Shown here: piece by piece, positions 1 through 8,975 of the stretch | How positions within the stretch are numbered: the stretch's first letter is position 1 | How the letters are laid out: every line of letters begins with the position of its first letter | Source of the DNA: Photobacterium leiognathi | Lineage (GTDB): Bacteria > Pseudomonadota > Gammaproteobacteria > Enterobacterales > Vibrionaceae | Assembly (NCBI RefSeq): GCF_030685535.1 | Contig: NZ_CP131599.1 | Coordinates: 930,001-994,000 of the forward strand | Direction of reading: 5' to 3' | DNA length: 64,000 nt | Made by a program: the position numbers and the translations under genes | The notes under the pieces: model-generated | Seen by the model: only the letters and a program-made list of their open reading frames with translations | The model's database searches: none | Told to the model about the DNA's origin: nothing

Positions 1-21
1 TGTTAGATCAATTTTCATCAT
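1..21 (-). CDS. 5' end of a gene cut by the window edge, possibly murQ-like
   Basis: Reading leftward from 21, an ATG-ATG start gives MMKIDLT before the window ends, with a GAGAG-type ribosome site just upstream. MurQ-type N-acetylmuramic acid 6-phosphate etherases can begin with a similar short stretch, and a divergent RpiR/MurR regulator next door is the usual arrangement for murQ. Seven codons cannot prove this; the identity is inference from context. Confidence 0.25.
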
Positions 22-270
22 CAGCTCTCATCACTTGAAGGTTTCGTTGAGAGGCATCATAACGAATAAAAAATTCATTTAAGTGATAGTTATCACAACT
101 AAAATTATTCATTTTGTGCCAAAATTAAAGAATAAACACGAGTCATAACTCTTTAAATCATTCTAAAAAATAGAAAAGTAACTTATTTATTCAAACAGTT
201 AGCAACAATTAAGTCGAATGAATAATGTTTAAGTCTCATTGAATAATTAATTCATTAAAATTGGGTAAAA

Positions 271-1122
271 ATGAGTATTTTAGAGCGAATGCAAAACCAA
301 AGAAGTAGCTTATCGAGTAATGGAGTGAAAATATTAGACTTTATTCTTGAAGATCCCGCTTCTCTAAGTAGCTACGTAAGCCAAGATGTCGCGTTAAAGG
401 TAGGTGTTTCACAATCAGGGGTGATCAAATTTGCACAGCGACTTGGTTTTAAAGGGTTTACAGCACTAAAACTTGCCATTATTGAAGATCTTGCTCAACA
501 AAATGCGATTCTTGAGCCAAAAAGACCTATTCATAACAAAATTCATAGTGGTGACTCTTCACTAACTATTGCACAAAAATTACTTCAAGAAAAAACACAT
601 GCAATGGTCGCAACAACTAATGCACTTAATTATGCGGAATTTGAAACAGTCGTAAAACTCATTAATCAAGCGCAACGTATTCAAATTGTTGGTATTGGTG
701 GCTCAGCATTAACAGCTAAAGATCTTACTTTTAAGTTGTTAAAAATAGGTATTACAGCACTCACAGAGCAAGATCCACATGTCCAAATAGCAACAGCTAA
801 TACATTAACAAAGAATGACATTCTCATCGCGATCTCCTTTTCAGGGAAACGAAAGGAAGTGCTGATGGCTGCACAATATGCTTATGAAAAAGGCGCAACA
901 GTCATTGCTTTGACCAACGTAAAGAACAATCCATTGCGAAAATTAGCTCACTACACTATTGATACGATTGCAGATGAAATACAATTTCGCAGTTCTTCTA
1001 TCTCTTCTCGTACAGCCCAGAACGTTATTACTGATCTTCTTTTCATGGCTTTACTACAAATACGAAGTGATGATGCAAAACTACTGCTCAATGATATCTC
1101 TTCCGCAATTGAGAAGATTTAA
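271..1122 (+). CDS. RpiR/MurR-family transcriptional regulator with SIS domain
   Basis: A 283-residue protein with the RpiR-family layout. An N-terminal helix-turn-helix domain covers about residues 1-77 (SQSGVIKFAQRLGFKGF is the recognition region). A SIS sugar-phosphate-binding domain covers about 125-260, with the motif VGIGGSALTAKDL and the loop AISFSGKRKEV. Family members bind phosphosugars and repress or activate nearby sugar-catabolism genes. The gene is monocistronic, stands back to back with a gene at the left edge that may be murQ, and is closed by a strong hairpin at 1131-1154. A role as MurR (N-acetylmuramic acid 6-phosphate sensor) is plausible but rests only on that neighbour. 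The roughly 250-base AT-rich region upstream should hold the divergent promoters. Confidence 0.88.
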   Translation: MSILERMQNQRSSLSSNGVKILDFILEDPASLSSYVSQDVALKVGVSQSGVIKFAQRLGFKGFTALKLAIIEDLAQQNAILEPKRPIHNKIHSGDSSLTIAQKLLQEKTHAMVATTNALNYAEFETVVKLINQAQRIQIVGIGGSALTAKDLTFKLLKIGITALTEQDPHVQIATANTLTKNDILIAISFSGKRKEVLMAAQYAYEKGATVIALTNVKNNPLRKLAHYTIDTIADEIQFRSSSISSRTAQNVITDLLFMALLQIRSDDAKLLLNDISSAIEKI

Positions 1123-1130
1123 TATAAGTA

Positions 1131-1154
1131 AAAGCGGAGCCTGAGCTCCGCTTT
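1131..1154. terminator. Bidirectional hairpin terminator between convergent genes
   Basis: A perfect 10-bp stem (AAAGCGGAGC / GCTCCGCTTT) with a CTGA loop lies between the stop codons of the RpiR regulator and the symporter. It carries A-rich and T-rich flanks and can serve both strands. Confidence 0.85.
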
Positions 1155-1174
1155 GTCATTGAATGAATTTACTT

Positions 1175-2437
1175 TTAAGCAGGGTTTACTTCTGCATTGA
1201 CTGGCTCTTCAATAGCACCTTCGGTTTTAGCAACAATGGTGTTTACTGCTGTATCACCTACCACGTTTGATGAAGTACAGAACATATCGTTAATACGATC
1301 GACTGCCGCAACAATGGCTAAGCCTTCTGCTGGTAATCCTAATTGGTTCAGCAATACGCCTACCATCACGATACCACCGCCCGGTACACCACCAGCACCT
1401 ACAGACAATAGCAAGATAGTTAACCCTAATGTCACGATATCTGACGAGTTAATTGGCTGACCAAATGCGTTCGCAACAAAGATGGTTGCCAATGCAATGT
1501 AAATAGAAACACCTGACATGTTCATGGTTGCACCCAGTGGTACACCAAAACCTGCGACTGATTTTGATACGTTCAATTTTTCCGTAAGGGTACGCATAGT
1601 TACAGGGATAGTTGCGTTTGAACTTGCTGTTGATAGAGAGAATAAGATCTGCTCACGAGTCGCACGTAAGAAGATTTTCGGAGATGTTCCTGTCGCAATA
1701 CTTACAGCCATTGGATAGAAGAAGAAGATCCAGAACACCAGCATACTAACAACTAACGCGACGTAACCTGCAACAGATAACAGCGTATTTGAATCCAGTG
1801 TTGCCCCTAATTGGATCATTAGAGCGAATACGCCGTATGGTGCTAGGCTCATCACTAAACCAACCAGCTTCATCATGATCTCATTGGCTACCTTAAAGGT
1901 ACGAATAGCAGGACCACCACGAGAATCAAGTGCTTGAATTGCAAGACAAGTTAAAATCGCCATAAAAATGATTTGTAACATGTCGCCATTAGCAAAAGCT
2001 TGTACTGGGTTGCTTGGTACAATGTTCACCACTAAATCAAAGATATTAGGCGTTTCTGTTGTTGTCAGTTTAACGGTTTCAGATACGCTACCTGCTAAGT
2101 TAGCCCCTTTACCCGGCTGGAAAATCATACCTACCGCTAACGCAGCGCTGATCGCGATGATGGTATTGATAATGTAAAGCGCAAAAGTTTTACCACCAAG
2201 ACGACCAAACGCTTTGACGTCTTTTAATTCTACGATACCGCAAACAATAGATACAAAGACAAGTGGCACAACGAGCAGTTTGATCAGTGATACAAACATA
2301 CCACCTGCCCCTTCTGCTGCACCTAATAGATAGGTATCAAAGAGTGCTATATCGTTAAAAACATATTGGATTGCTGTTCCTATTATTAGACCTGCAAAAA
2401 GACCGACAAAGATCTTGGTTGAGAGCGATTTATCCAT
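1175..2437 (-). CDS. Dicarboxylate/amino acid:cation symporter (DAACS family)
   Basis: A 420-residue polytopic inner-membrane protein of the GltP/DctA/SstT superfamily, which couples uptake of acidic or neutral amino acids or C4-dicarboxylates to Na+ or H+. Visible hallmarks are the serine-rich re-entrant loop (STASSNATIPVTMRTL, about residues 269-284), the following GVPLGATMNMSG segment, and the late VPGGGIVMVGVLL loop with DRINDMFCTSSNVVGD, matching the conserved DRxxDMxRTxxNVxGD. An oddity is that the family's NMDGT sodium-site motif reads NMSGV here, so the usual aspartate is missing. The start is supported by GGAG 7 bases before ATG. The substrate cannot be told from sequence. It converges with the regulator to its left and appears to be transcribed alone. 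Confidence 0.9.
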   Translation of the reverse strand: MDKSLSTKIFVGLFAGLIIGTAIQYVFNDIALFDTYLLGAAEGAGGMFVSLIKLLVVPLVFVSIVCGIVELKDVKAFGRLGGKTFALYIINTIIAISAALAVGMIFQPGKGANLAGSVSETVKLTTTETPNIFDLVVNIVPSNPVQAFANGDMLQIIFMAILTCLAIQALDSRGGPAIRTFKVANEIMMKLVGLVMSLAPYGVFALMIQLGATLDSNTLLSVAGYVALVVSMLVFWIFFFYPMAVSIATGTSPKIFLRATREQILFSLSTASSNATIPVTMRTLTEKLNVSKSVAGFGVPLGATMNMSGVSIYIALATIFVANAFGQPINSSDIVTLGLTILLLSVGAGGVPGGGIVMVGVLLNQLGLPAEGLAIVAAVDRINDMFCTSSNVVGDTAVNTIVAKTEGAIEEPVNAEVNPA

Positions 2438-2850
2438 TGCTCATCTCCGACTGTTATGTTGAATTTTTATAATTTAATAGTGGCTAATAACACTATTTTG
2501 CTGCTGAGCCAGTGCATAGTACACAACAACGCAACAATTCAAAGATTTTATTTACAAAAATGCAACATTGATCATTTGGAGTATTTCACCAAAAACATAT
2601 CCATTTTTCACATAACATATTGAGTGACAATGCATTAAGGGTCATTTTCGATTGCAGGATAAAATTTTATTTTGCAATCGGAAAATACATAAAATTGACT
2701 AATTTTTATTCAGAAACAGCTATTGCTAGACGATAAAAGAGATAGGTCAGTAGAGAGATTCTACATGGCAGGATTTAGCTTAGAAGTATTACTATGAGTT
2801 GGGAAAAGACGACATTACATTTCCCAACATAAAAAGCAAATTTACCAACA
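2438..2850. other. 413-base intergenic region with two dyads
   Basis: This AT-rich stretch lies upstream of the symporter and downstream of a lipoprotein gene. It contains an inverted repeat at 2649-2656/2673-2680 (CGATTGCA / TGCAATCG, extended by T and A runs), which could be an operator or an RNA hairpin. A second stem at 2798-2806/2820-2828 (GTTGGGAAA / TTTCCCAAC) may end the lipoprotein transcript, though it lacks a good U-run. No convincing gene is seen. Confidence 0.5.
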
Positions 2851-3681
2851 TTAGAACAGAGATCTGATATGCTCTTGCTCACGCTTTAAGTGTATCAACA
2901 TCGCTTCATTAGTGTAGTTAACTGGCGTTATTGCATTGTCACTAGTGAAAGTCGTTATATTGATATCACAGGTTTTATATTGTGTTTTTAACTCCGTCAA
3001 TGACGAGCCAAATAACTCTTTTATTGTTAATGGTGCAGTATATGGTGAGGTGAGGTTTTCTTGATAAGTCACCACCGTTGTTGAGACTAAATCACTCATA
3101 TTGTTATTGTCAGTGCACGTAAGATAGCGAATATCACCAGCATTGCTTGGGTTACTTGGTATATTTTGCCAGCTAAACGTCAATGTATCCGTTTGCTGGT
3201 TAGCTTCAACCTCAAACAATGCGACTCCGCTAGGCAAATCATCAATATAAGCATGAGAAATGATGTCATCGTTACGATACCAGTAGATCTCGTAGGTTTT
3301 ATCCATTGGTAAGTTATTAAAATCAAGGCGTTTTCCACCAACAGCAACGGTATCTGCTTGATATCTTTTACCATCAGACACCACTTCAATTCTGTCCGGC
3401 TCAACAATAGATACGGCTTCTGGGGTGGAATTAACCATGACTGCAGCACCATACAGTTCATAAGGAGCCTCTGCATCTTCTACTGCATCTTTTACGCTTA
3501 ACCAATAGTTAAAAGTCAGATCATTTAAGTTATAGGTGCAAGACATTTCAGGCATATTGCCACAATGCGGAGAATCTGGAGATATCTCTTCATTATTTTT
3601 ATCAACACTATTATCACCGCCTCCCCCTCCCCCACAACCAGCTAATAAGGCAAGTGATAACAATCCAATGTGCTTTTTCAT
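2851..3681 (-). CDS. Hypothetical lipoprotein with poly-glycine linker
   Basis: A 276-residue predicted lipoprotein. The N-terminus MKKHIGLLSLALLAGC ends in a lipobox (LAGC), so the mature protein starts at a lipidated cysteine and continues into a glycine run and an Asp/Glu/Asn-rich spacer. The rest is beta-rich with several cysteines and no recognised domain. The start was placed at 3681, not at a further-upstream in-frame ATG, because AAGGAA lies the right distance before it and the signal sequence then begins normally. It is probably exported and membrane-anchored; the function is unknown. It stands alone, with the divergent 97-residue gene on the other side. Confidence 0.7.
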   Translation of the reverse strand: MKKHIGLLSLALLAGCGGGGGGDNSVDKNNEEISPDSPHCGNMPEMSCTYNLNDLTFNYWLSVKDAVEDAEAPYELYGAAVMVNSTPEAVSIVEPDRIEVVSDGKRYQADTVAVGGKRLDFNNLPMDKTYEIYWYRNDDIISHAYIDDLPSGVALFEVEANQQTDTLTFSWQNIPSNPSNAGDIRYLTCTDNNNMSDLVSTTVVTYQENLTSPYTAPLTIKELFGSSLTELKTQYKTCDINITTFTSDNAITPVNYTNEAMLIHLKREQEHIRSLF

Positions 3682-4003
3682 AACCATTCCTTTTGTTTTA
3701 TAAAATACGCTAATTATGTTTATAGGCCTGGAAAGCAAAAAACAACTTATACATTTTAGTTAGTGACAACACCCACAATAACATTTGAGTAACAAATAGC
3801 TTTTCACTCAATAATTGATTTGCGCTATGTTTCACACACTATTGAGCCTTCATTGATGCACTGTTTTAGTTCAATAGCTCACCGCTTTTGGGCATTTTTT
3901 GGAAACAATCTCACGCATTACTATTAATCATATGATTTTGTTACTTATATTTTTGGTACGAGTCTTGAATATATTATGGTGCAACTCAAACCAAGGAGTG
4001 ATT

Positions 4004-4297
4004 ATGTATATTGAACATAAGCATTTTAAACTTCCCAACAACAGTTCTGAAGTAGATGTCTATATTAGCCCTACAGGCTCGATTCAATTTATGATCGAAG
4101 GGAAAAAGAAAGTATTAGAAGGCGATTTCCACAAGCTAGCTTTTAAGAAAATCGAATCAGGTGTTGATCTGGTATACAAAACTCGTTCAGTGAAAAGTTC
4201 ATGGGACATTATTCTATCAAACAAGGACGCTGAGCTCTTATCACGCATGATTGACGAAGCCGATGAAAACTTTGAAATTATTATGCGAGATCTGTAA
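4004..4297 (+). CDS. Small conserved hypothetical protein, paralogue of the 35.9-kb gene
   Basis: A 97-residue soluble protein with no recognised domain. It shares length and a clear pattern with the gene at 35937-36230: ME/QxxxF near the start, an I-S/I-P-T-G motif near residue 23, a tryptophan followed by I-x-LSNKDA near 67-75, and an identical end MRDL after an E-(F/Y)-EI segment. The start at 4004 has an AAGGAG ribosome site; an upstream in-frame ATG at 3899 would add a hydrophobic extension absent from the paralogue and was rejected. Its stop is only 3 bases from the stop of the convergent 50-residue gene. The function is unknown, possibly a small cytosolic regulator; that is a guess. 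Confidence 0.75.
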   Translation: MYIEHKHFKLPNNSSEVDVYISPTGSIQFMIEGKKKVLEGDFHKLAFKKIESGVDLVYKTRSVKSSWDIILSNKDAELLSRMIDEADENFEIIMRDL

Positions 4298-4300
4298 GCA

Positions 4301-4453
4301 TTACTCGACATCTAACCAGCGTTCTCGCTTTGCTTGTTCTAAAGCAAGCTTTTCTTGCTGGTGGTAATATTTTCCAACCCCAAAACCACCAGCAAAACAA
4401 ATGAGTATGCCAACTAAAATGAAGATCAATCTTCCCTGAGTAGTTTTATTCAT
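4301..4453 (-). CDS. Small single-pass membrane protein
   Basis: A 50-residue protein with one membrane helix (about residues 9-28, FILVGILICFAGGFGVGKYY), followed by a charged, Gln/Lys/Arg-rich tail (HQQEKLALEQAKRERW). The start at 4453 has AGAAGGA immediately upstream; the frame remains open to 4567, but the extra residues look non-coding. It is convergent with the 97-residue gene and divergent from hemB. No family is recognised; the short tail after a glycine-rich helix resembles many uncharacterised gamma-proteobacterial small inner-membrane proteins. Confidence 0.55.
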   Translation of the reverse strand: MNKTTQGRLIFILVGILICFAGGFGVGKYYHQQEKLALEQAKRERWLDVE

Positions 4454-4636
4454 CGTCCTTCTTATATCGCTGCAAATAAGCCCTTTAATAAATGATAGCT
4501 GTTTGTTTTGCGTAGCACGATTTCTCGTTAAAAACCATCTATTGATGTAATAGGTTTTTTGTTTCATTAAAATTTGATATGAATGTTATTTTTTGTATGA
4601 TGTATGCGTATTTATTATTAAAAATGACAATATCCA

Positions 4637-5629
4637 ATGACTAACTCTACTTCTACCCCCCTTAAACGCATCCGTCGTATGCGTCGCAGCGCAAATATGC
4701 GTGATCTTGTTCGTGAAAATGAATTCAAACTTGCTGATTTAATCCACCCTATTTTCATCGAAGAAACCCTAACGGAAGAAGTGCCAATCAGCACCATGCC
4801 GGGCATTTCACGCATTCCTGAAACCATGTTAGCAGATGAAGTAAAAGCGCTTTATCAGCTAGGTGTTCGCTATGTTATGCCGTTCGGTATTTCACACACT
4901 AAAGATGAAATCGGCAGTGATACATGGAATGATGATGGTTTATTGGCACGTATGGTGAAAACCATTAAAGCAGCATGTCCTGATATGATGGTGATTCCTG
5001 ATATTTGTTTCTGTGAATACACTACCCACGGTCACTGTGGCGTTTACCACGATGAGCATGTACTAAACGATGAAACACTTGAGCTATTAGTTAAGCAAAG
5101 TGTTACAGCGGCTCGTGCCAATGCCGATATGTTAGCACCATCGGCTATGATGGATGGTCAAGTGAAAGCGATCCGTGAAGGTTTGGATGCCGCAGGTTTT
5201 GAGCATGTGGCTATTCTTGCTCATGCGGTGAAGTTTGCTTCTTCTTTCTATGGTCCGTTCCGTACTGCAGTTGATTGTGAATTAACAGGCGATCGCAAAG
5301 AGTACCAAATGGATTGTGCCAATGGCCGTCAAGCACTACAAGAAGCGCTACTTGATGAAGAAGAAGGCGCAGATATTCTGATGGTGAAACCGGGTACACC
5401 ATATCTTGATGTGGTAGCAAATCTTCGCCGTGAAACCCACTTACCTTTAGCGGTTTACCAAGTGGGCGGTGAATACGCTGGAATTAAATTTGCAGCACTT
5501 GCTGGTGCATTAGATGAAAAACGTGTGGTTTACGAAACATTGACTGGCTTTAAACGTGCTGGTGCGGATTTGATTGTAAGTTACTACACTAAGCAAGTTG
5601 CACAGTGGATGGCTGAAGATAAGGCTTAA
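4637..5629 (+). CDS. hemB: Delta-aminolevulinic acid dehydratase (porphobilinogen synthase)
   Basis: A 330-residue cytosolic enzyme that condenses two 5-aminolevulinate molecules into porphobilinogen, the first shared step toward haem, sirohaem and corrins. It has the zinc-site cysteines (CFCEYTTHGHC, about residues 122-132) and the two catalytic lysines: one in AHAVKFASSFYGPFR (about 198, the allosteric-site region beside it) and the Schiff-base lysine in MVKPGTPYLD (about 249). Length and motifs match the zinc-dependent bacterial type, not the plant-type magnesium enzyme. It is transcribed alone and closed by a 14-bp hairpin. Haem made here would serve KatG elsewhere in the window. Confidence 0.97.
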   Translation: MTNSTSTPLKRIRRMRRSANMRDLVRENEFKLADLIHPIFIEETLTEEVPISTMPGISRIPETMLADEVKALYQLGVRYVMPFGISHTKDEIGSDTWNDDGLLARMVKTIKAACPDMMVIPDICFCEYTTHGHCGVYHDEHVLNDETLELLVKQSVTAARANADMLAPSAMMDGQVKAIREGLDAAGFEHVAILAHAVKFASSFYGPFRTAVDCELTGDRKEYQMDCANGRQALQEALLDEEEGADILMVKPGTPYLDVVANLRRETHLPLAVYQVGGEYAGIKFAALAGALDEKRVVYETLTGFKRAGADLIVSYYTKQVAQWMAEDKA

Positions 5630-5652
5630 ACCATAGCTGCTATCTAATCATT

Positions 5653-5696
5653 AACGTCTTAAGTCTATTCAATACACAAATAAGACTTAAGACGTT
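5653..5696. terminator. Hairpin terminator between hemB and the convergent HAD gene
   Basis: A perfect 14-bp stem (AACGTCTTAAGTCT / AGACTTAAGACGTT) with a 16-base loop, followed by TATTTTTAA on the + strand. It sits between two convergent stop codons. Confidence 0.8.
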
Positions 5697-5741
5697 TATT
5701 TTTAATATGTTAAACGAAGTTACTTTACTTAATTACGCAAG

Positions 5742-6359
5742 CTAAAACGCTACACCCATTGCGTGTAACTCTCGCTCACATTGCTCTGCATGTTGAAATT
5801 GAATAGCAGATAACCCTACTGATTTTGCTCCGCTCACGTTATGTGGCATATCGTCTAAAAATACCGACTCTTGGGCTTCTAAATCATATTTCGATAGCAA
5901 AGACTGATAAATCTCAGGCTGTGGCTTTAATAAACACACGTCCGCCGAAACAATCTCACCATCAAACTGCTGCCAAAAATCGTATTTATTCTGCAGAAAT
6001 GAAACAATTTCATTCACATTATCAGTAAGCGCAAACACTTTGTACCCTGCCGCTTTTATACGTTGTAATAGTTTCACTGAATCATAAATAAGGATTTGAG
6101 TTTGCTTGATGTAGTAAAAGAGACGTTCACATTCTGGCTTAGTTAAACCGTGAAAATCTTGATACTGAAGTTTTGTTTCTTCTTCCGTTAATAGGCCTTT
6201 GTTTAAATCTCGCCATGTTTTGCTATTAAATACAGCTTGTGCAAGTGGCTCAGGCTTTACGTCATCACCAAATGTCAGTTTTACTATTTCGGTAGGAGAC
6301 CAACGAACCAGTACGTTACCCACATCGAAAACGACATTATTAATGTTACTGTGTTCCAT
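5742..6359 (-). CDS. HAD-superfamily hydrolase (YihX-like)
   Basis: A 205-residue cytosolic phosphatase of the haloacid dehalogenase superfamily. Motif I reads FDVGNVLVRW (about residues 10-19), with Asp-to-Val/Gly substitution of the usual DxDGT form as in the YihX and epoxide-hydrolase-like subgroup. Motif II is the ALTDN segment (about 110-114). Motif III/IV are LKPQPEIY and VFLDDMPHNV. YihX-type enzymes dephosphorylate sugar phosphates such as alpha-glucose-1-phosphate; the substrate here is unproven. AGGAGAG precedes the ATG. It is convergent with hemB and divergent from yibL. Confidence 0.88.
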   Translation of the reverse strand: MEHSNINNVVFDVGNVLVRWSPTEIVKLTFGDDVKPEPLAQAVFNSKTWRDLNKGLLTEEETKLQYQDFHGLTKPECERLFYYIKQTQILIYDSVKLLQRIKAAGYKVFALTDNVNEIVSFLQNKYDFWQQFDGEIVSADVCLLKPQPEIYQSLLSKYDLEAQESVFLDDMPHNVSGAKSVGLSAIQFQHAEQCERELHAMGVAF

Positions 6360-6727
6360 ATTCTCTCCTCTCGCAGTAAAGCTAAGTATTGGTAATAATA
6401 AAGAATTTTACTTGTATAGAAATAACCTACGCCCTTTAATTAGAACTGAAACTGAACAGGTTGTTCAAAAAGGTAACATTATTGGTTTGTTGTGATTCTT
6501 AACAATGTAAGCATAGTTCTCATCACACTGATTGGATGTTTAGCTTTATAGATGCTTTGATAATATGGATACTCGTTACAAGCTTGGAGTAGGTGCTAAT
6601 AAAAAATACTTTCATGATATTGCTCACGATTTGGCAGATATAAGGTATAATATTGGTCAACTCAATACCCTACTCGCCACAATGCTGCGATTTGGTGTAT
6701 TGCGAGCGTAAACACGAAGGTAATGAA

Positions 6728-7084
6728 ATGAATTTAAACCAAGAGCTTCAAAATCTTAATAACCGCATGGACAAGTGCCAGCGTAAACTTGCTGCTGCTA
6801 TTCAACGTGATGACAAAGTGATCATGAAGCAGTTTAAAGATGAGCTTCAAAAACTGAAGAAGAAAGTTCAAAACGTTAAACACCGTCAATCAGCGGAAGT
6901 TAGCAGCAAAAGTAAAGATGTTAAGTCTCTTGCTTTCAACCGTGTACTGACTAAAGCAGAACAAGCTGACATGGGCAAACTGAAGAAATCAGTGAAAGGT
7001 CTTGTTGTTGTTCACCCTATGACGGCTGTTGGTCGTGGTATGGGCTTAAAAGAAGTAACAGGTTTTGCTCCTAAACCATTCTAA
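6728..7084 (+). CDS. yibL: YibL family ribosome-associated protein
   Basis: A 118-residue basic protein matching the YibL family. The N-terminal half is a charged coiled coil (LNNRMDKCQRKLAAAIQRDD, about residues 9-28, continuing to about 62). The C-terminal half has VVVHPMTAVGRGMGLKEV and ends in the FAPKPF segment. In E. coli YibL co-purifies with ribosomes; its exact role is not known. The start at 6728 has a GAAGG site and gives the family N-terminus; an earlier in-frame start at 6653 was rejected as unrelated sequence. It is a monocistronic gene with a strong terminator. Confidence 0.9.
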   Translation: MNLNQELQNLNNRMDKCQRKLAAAIQRDDKVIMKQFKDELQKLKKKVQNVKHRQSAEVSSKSKDVKSLAFNRVLTKAEQADMGKLKKSVKGLVVVHPMTAVGRGMGLKEVTGFAPKPF

Positions 7085-7104
7085 TTGGTTGTTAGTTGCA
7101 AATG

Positions 7105-7134
7105 AAAAAGGCGAACTCTCTAGTTCGCCTTTTT
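7105..7134. terminator. Terminator after yibL
   Basis: A 13-bp stem (AAAAAGGCGAACT / AGTTCGCCTTTTT) with a CTCT loop lies between yibL and the convergent YdcF-like gene. A and T runs at the two ends make it usable from either strand. Confidence 0.88.
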
Positions 7135-7159
7135 GCTTTTTAAGCTTCATAACATATAG

Positions 7160-7825
7160 TTATGACACTTTTTCTGAAAGCTGTATCGATAAATGCTGAT
7201 CAAAACCATGATTGACTAAACACTCAAACGCATCCCACACATCTTCTGGAATTGGTTGTTTAGTTGAGAAGCCAAGCTCAGGATAAAAACGAATACGTTG
7301 TAGATCCCCCACCATGACATTGATCAAATCACCAAAACTAATAATATCATTGGCATAATCATCAAAACTCAGCTGAGGTGAGGTGACAATCGCAGGCATA
7401 TTCGGCCACTGTTGTTCGAAAGTTGCGAGTGCTCGACGTTCCATAAAAGGCTTTTGTACCAGAATAAAACTACTTGGATGTAAGCCTTCTTGCTCCAGTA
7501 AACGACGGGTAAAAACCACGTTTTCGCCAGTATTAGTAGATTCAGGCTCAATCACGATATCTTGTTGTGGTACACCCATATCCATAGCCATTTTGGCAAA
7601 ATGCTCGGCTTCAGATGTGCTATATAAGCCTTCGGTTAATTCACCGACACCGCCCGAAAATACAATGTACGGGGCTAATCCTTTTTTGTAGAGTTCAACT
7701 GCACGCTCGGCAACACGATCATCGTTGCTTCCCAGTACGAAAATACAATCACTCTTCACCATGGTGTGATTCAGTTGGTGATAGTCCCAAATTCGCTTTG
7801 CTAGATCATAAATTCGTTTTGGCAT
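7160..7825 (-). CDS. YdcF/DUF218-family protein (ElyC/SanA/YdcF fold)
   Basis: A 221-residue protein of the YdcF/SanA/ElyC superfamily (DUF218). The Rossmann-like core shows CIFVLGSNDDRVAERA (about residues 27-42), IVFSGGVGELTEG with the conserved SGG, and EPESTNTGENVVFTRRLL (about 97-114), the family's ExxSxNTxEN signature. No signal peptide or membrane helix is seen, so it resembles cytosolic YdcF more than the membrane-bound SanA/ElyC. E. coli YdcF can bind S-adenosylmethionine, but its reaction is undefined. The gene is monocistronic. Confidence 0.88.
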   Translation of the reverse strand: MPKRIYDLAKRIWDYHQLNHTMVKSDCIFVLGSNDDRVAERAVELYKKGLAPYIVFSGGVGELTEGLYSTSEAEHFAKMAMDMGVPQQDIVIEPESTNTGENVVFTRRLLEQEGLHPSSFILVQKPFMERRALATFEQQWPNMPAIVTSPQLSFDDYANDIISFGDLINVMVGDLQRIRFYPELGFSTKQPIPEDVWDAFECLVNHGFDQHLSIQLSEKVS

Positions 7826-8246
7826 ATATCGTCCTTATACGCAGCATTAAGAATGTAATAACTGATGATTAGCTTGGTAAAAAATAGCATTATGCGTCTT
7901 AGTTATGATTGCATAATGACAAAGATAAGAAATTCACTTAAAGCCAAGAATGCTGTTTCAATATTGATAATTGTATCGTGAATAGCAATAACTTATCTGA
8001 TCTAATCAACGGTGGCATGCTACTTCTGCATCAATATTATATTCAAGCCTATATAACAAATACTGAATCACATCATAAAATCAGCAAAAAAAAGACGGTG
8101 TAGATCAAATCTACCCCGTCCAGTTTGTTTGGTCTTAATGTTGTAACTTCGGTAATACAATCACTATTGCCACTAACTCACTTCGGCGTTATATCGCAAA
8201 AATGGGTTATATCACCAACACTAAGCGAAACATTATTAATAGAAAA
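7826..8246. other. 420-base intergenic region between YdcF-like gene and yaeQ
   Basis: The region holds the promoter of the YdcF-like gene at its left end and the yaeQ terminator at 8087-8120. Two direct copies of GTTATATC at about 8190-8217 lie just downstream of yaeQ on the minus strand. No open frame with a ribosome site is seen. The 125 bases between the yaeQ stop and its terminator are longer than usual and could carry a 3'-UTR-derived small RNA, but nothing specific supports that. Confidence 0.4.
8087..8120 (-). terminator. Rho-independent terminator of yaeQ
   Basis: On the minus strand the stem GACGG-(G/T)-GTAGAT / ATCTAC-A-CCGTC with a TTG loop is followed by a run of eight T residues. 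It lies about 127 bases past the yaeQ stop codon. Confidence 0.85.
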
Positions 8247-8816
8247 TTAGCGCTTCCACCATTCAGGCAGGATTGTTACGTTCGCATTTGACGCACTCAA
8301 CCAAGCCTGTTCTCCTTCGATAGTTAGTTGAAGTTGCATACTGCGTTCAACTACCTTCTCTAGCTCTTGTAGTTCTTCATCACGAATGAAAACCACTGAA
8401 ACATTATCTAATGCATTGATTTTATTTTTGTTTGCTTGCCACCAAATTGGCGCAGCATTGTCGCCGTAAGCATAGATAATGACTTTATCTGCTTTGTGTG
8501 ATGCTTTACGGATACGTTTTTCATCCGGTAGACCCAACTCAACCCATAATTCAATATCATCAATGATACTTTTCGTCCAAAGATCAGGCTCTTCCGTCGT
8601 GCTTACACCTTTGGTGAATTGTAAGTTTGGATCGGCGTTTAAGCCCCAAGCTAATACACGTAACATGAAACGTTGTAGGGTTTCAGATGGATGACAAGCA
8701 ATGGTATGTTGCTGATCTAAATAGACATGGCGATCCATGTCGGCAACGTTCATGTTTACTTTGTAGATTGTGGCGTTAGTAGCTATGTAATTAACCTTAC
8801 TTATTTGCTGTTGCAT
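8247..8816 (-). CDS. yaeQ: YaeQ family protein
   Basis: A 189-residue YaeQ-family protein. Family features seen are the N-terminal ATIYKVNMNVADMDRH segment, HPSETLQRFMLRVLAW (about 41-56), the TEEPDLWTK nuclease-like strand (about 71-79), ELWVELGLPDEKRIRKAS and YAYGDNAAPIWW. The fold resembles PD-(D/E)xK nucleases, and residues E72/D74 and E92 sit where that superfamily keeps its catalytic acids, but no reaction is established. A strong GGAGG site precedes the ATG. It is monocistronic. Confidence 0.92.
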   Translation of the reverse strand: MQQQISKVNYIATNATIYKVNMNVADMDRHVYLDQQHTIACHPSETLQRFMLRVLAWGLNADPNLQFTKGVSTTEEPDLWTKSIIDDIELWVELGLPDEKRIRKASHKADKVIIYAYGDNAAPIWWQANKNKINALDNVSVVFIRDEELQELEKVVERSMQLQLTIEGEQAWLSASNANVTILPEWWKR

Positions 8817-8975
8817 GTTATACGCCCTCCGTTGAGGATACGTCTTACACTTTTAGTGCCAGATCTGAGGCATATAACTTGAAATCTTTCTCATACCTGC
8901 ACTAGTTGTTAAAAAACAGAGAATTACAGTGGGATATGAGAAATATGAATTTTAATCGAGATAATGCGCTTTACT

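Noticed and set aside
3899..4003. N-terminal extension of the 97-residue gene with a hydrophobic stretch
   Set aside because: The paralogue starts at the internal Met, and only that Met has an AAGGAG site.
8121..8246. Small RNA in the 3' tail of yaeQ
   Set aside because: The tail is long and ends in a strong terminator, but there is no promoter-like or conserved RNA pattern that I can point to.
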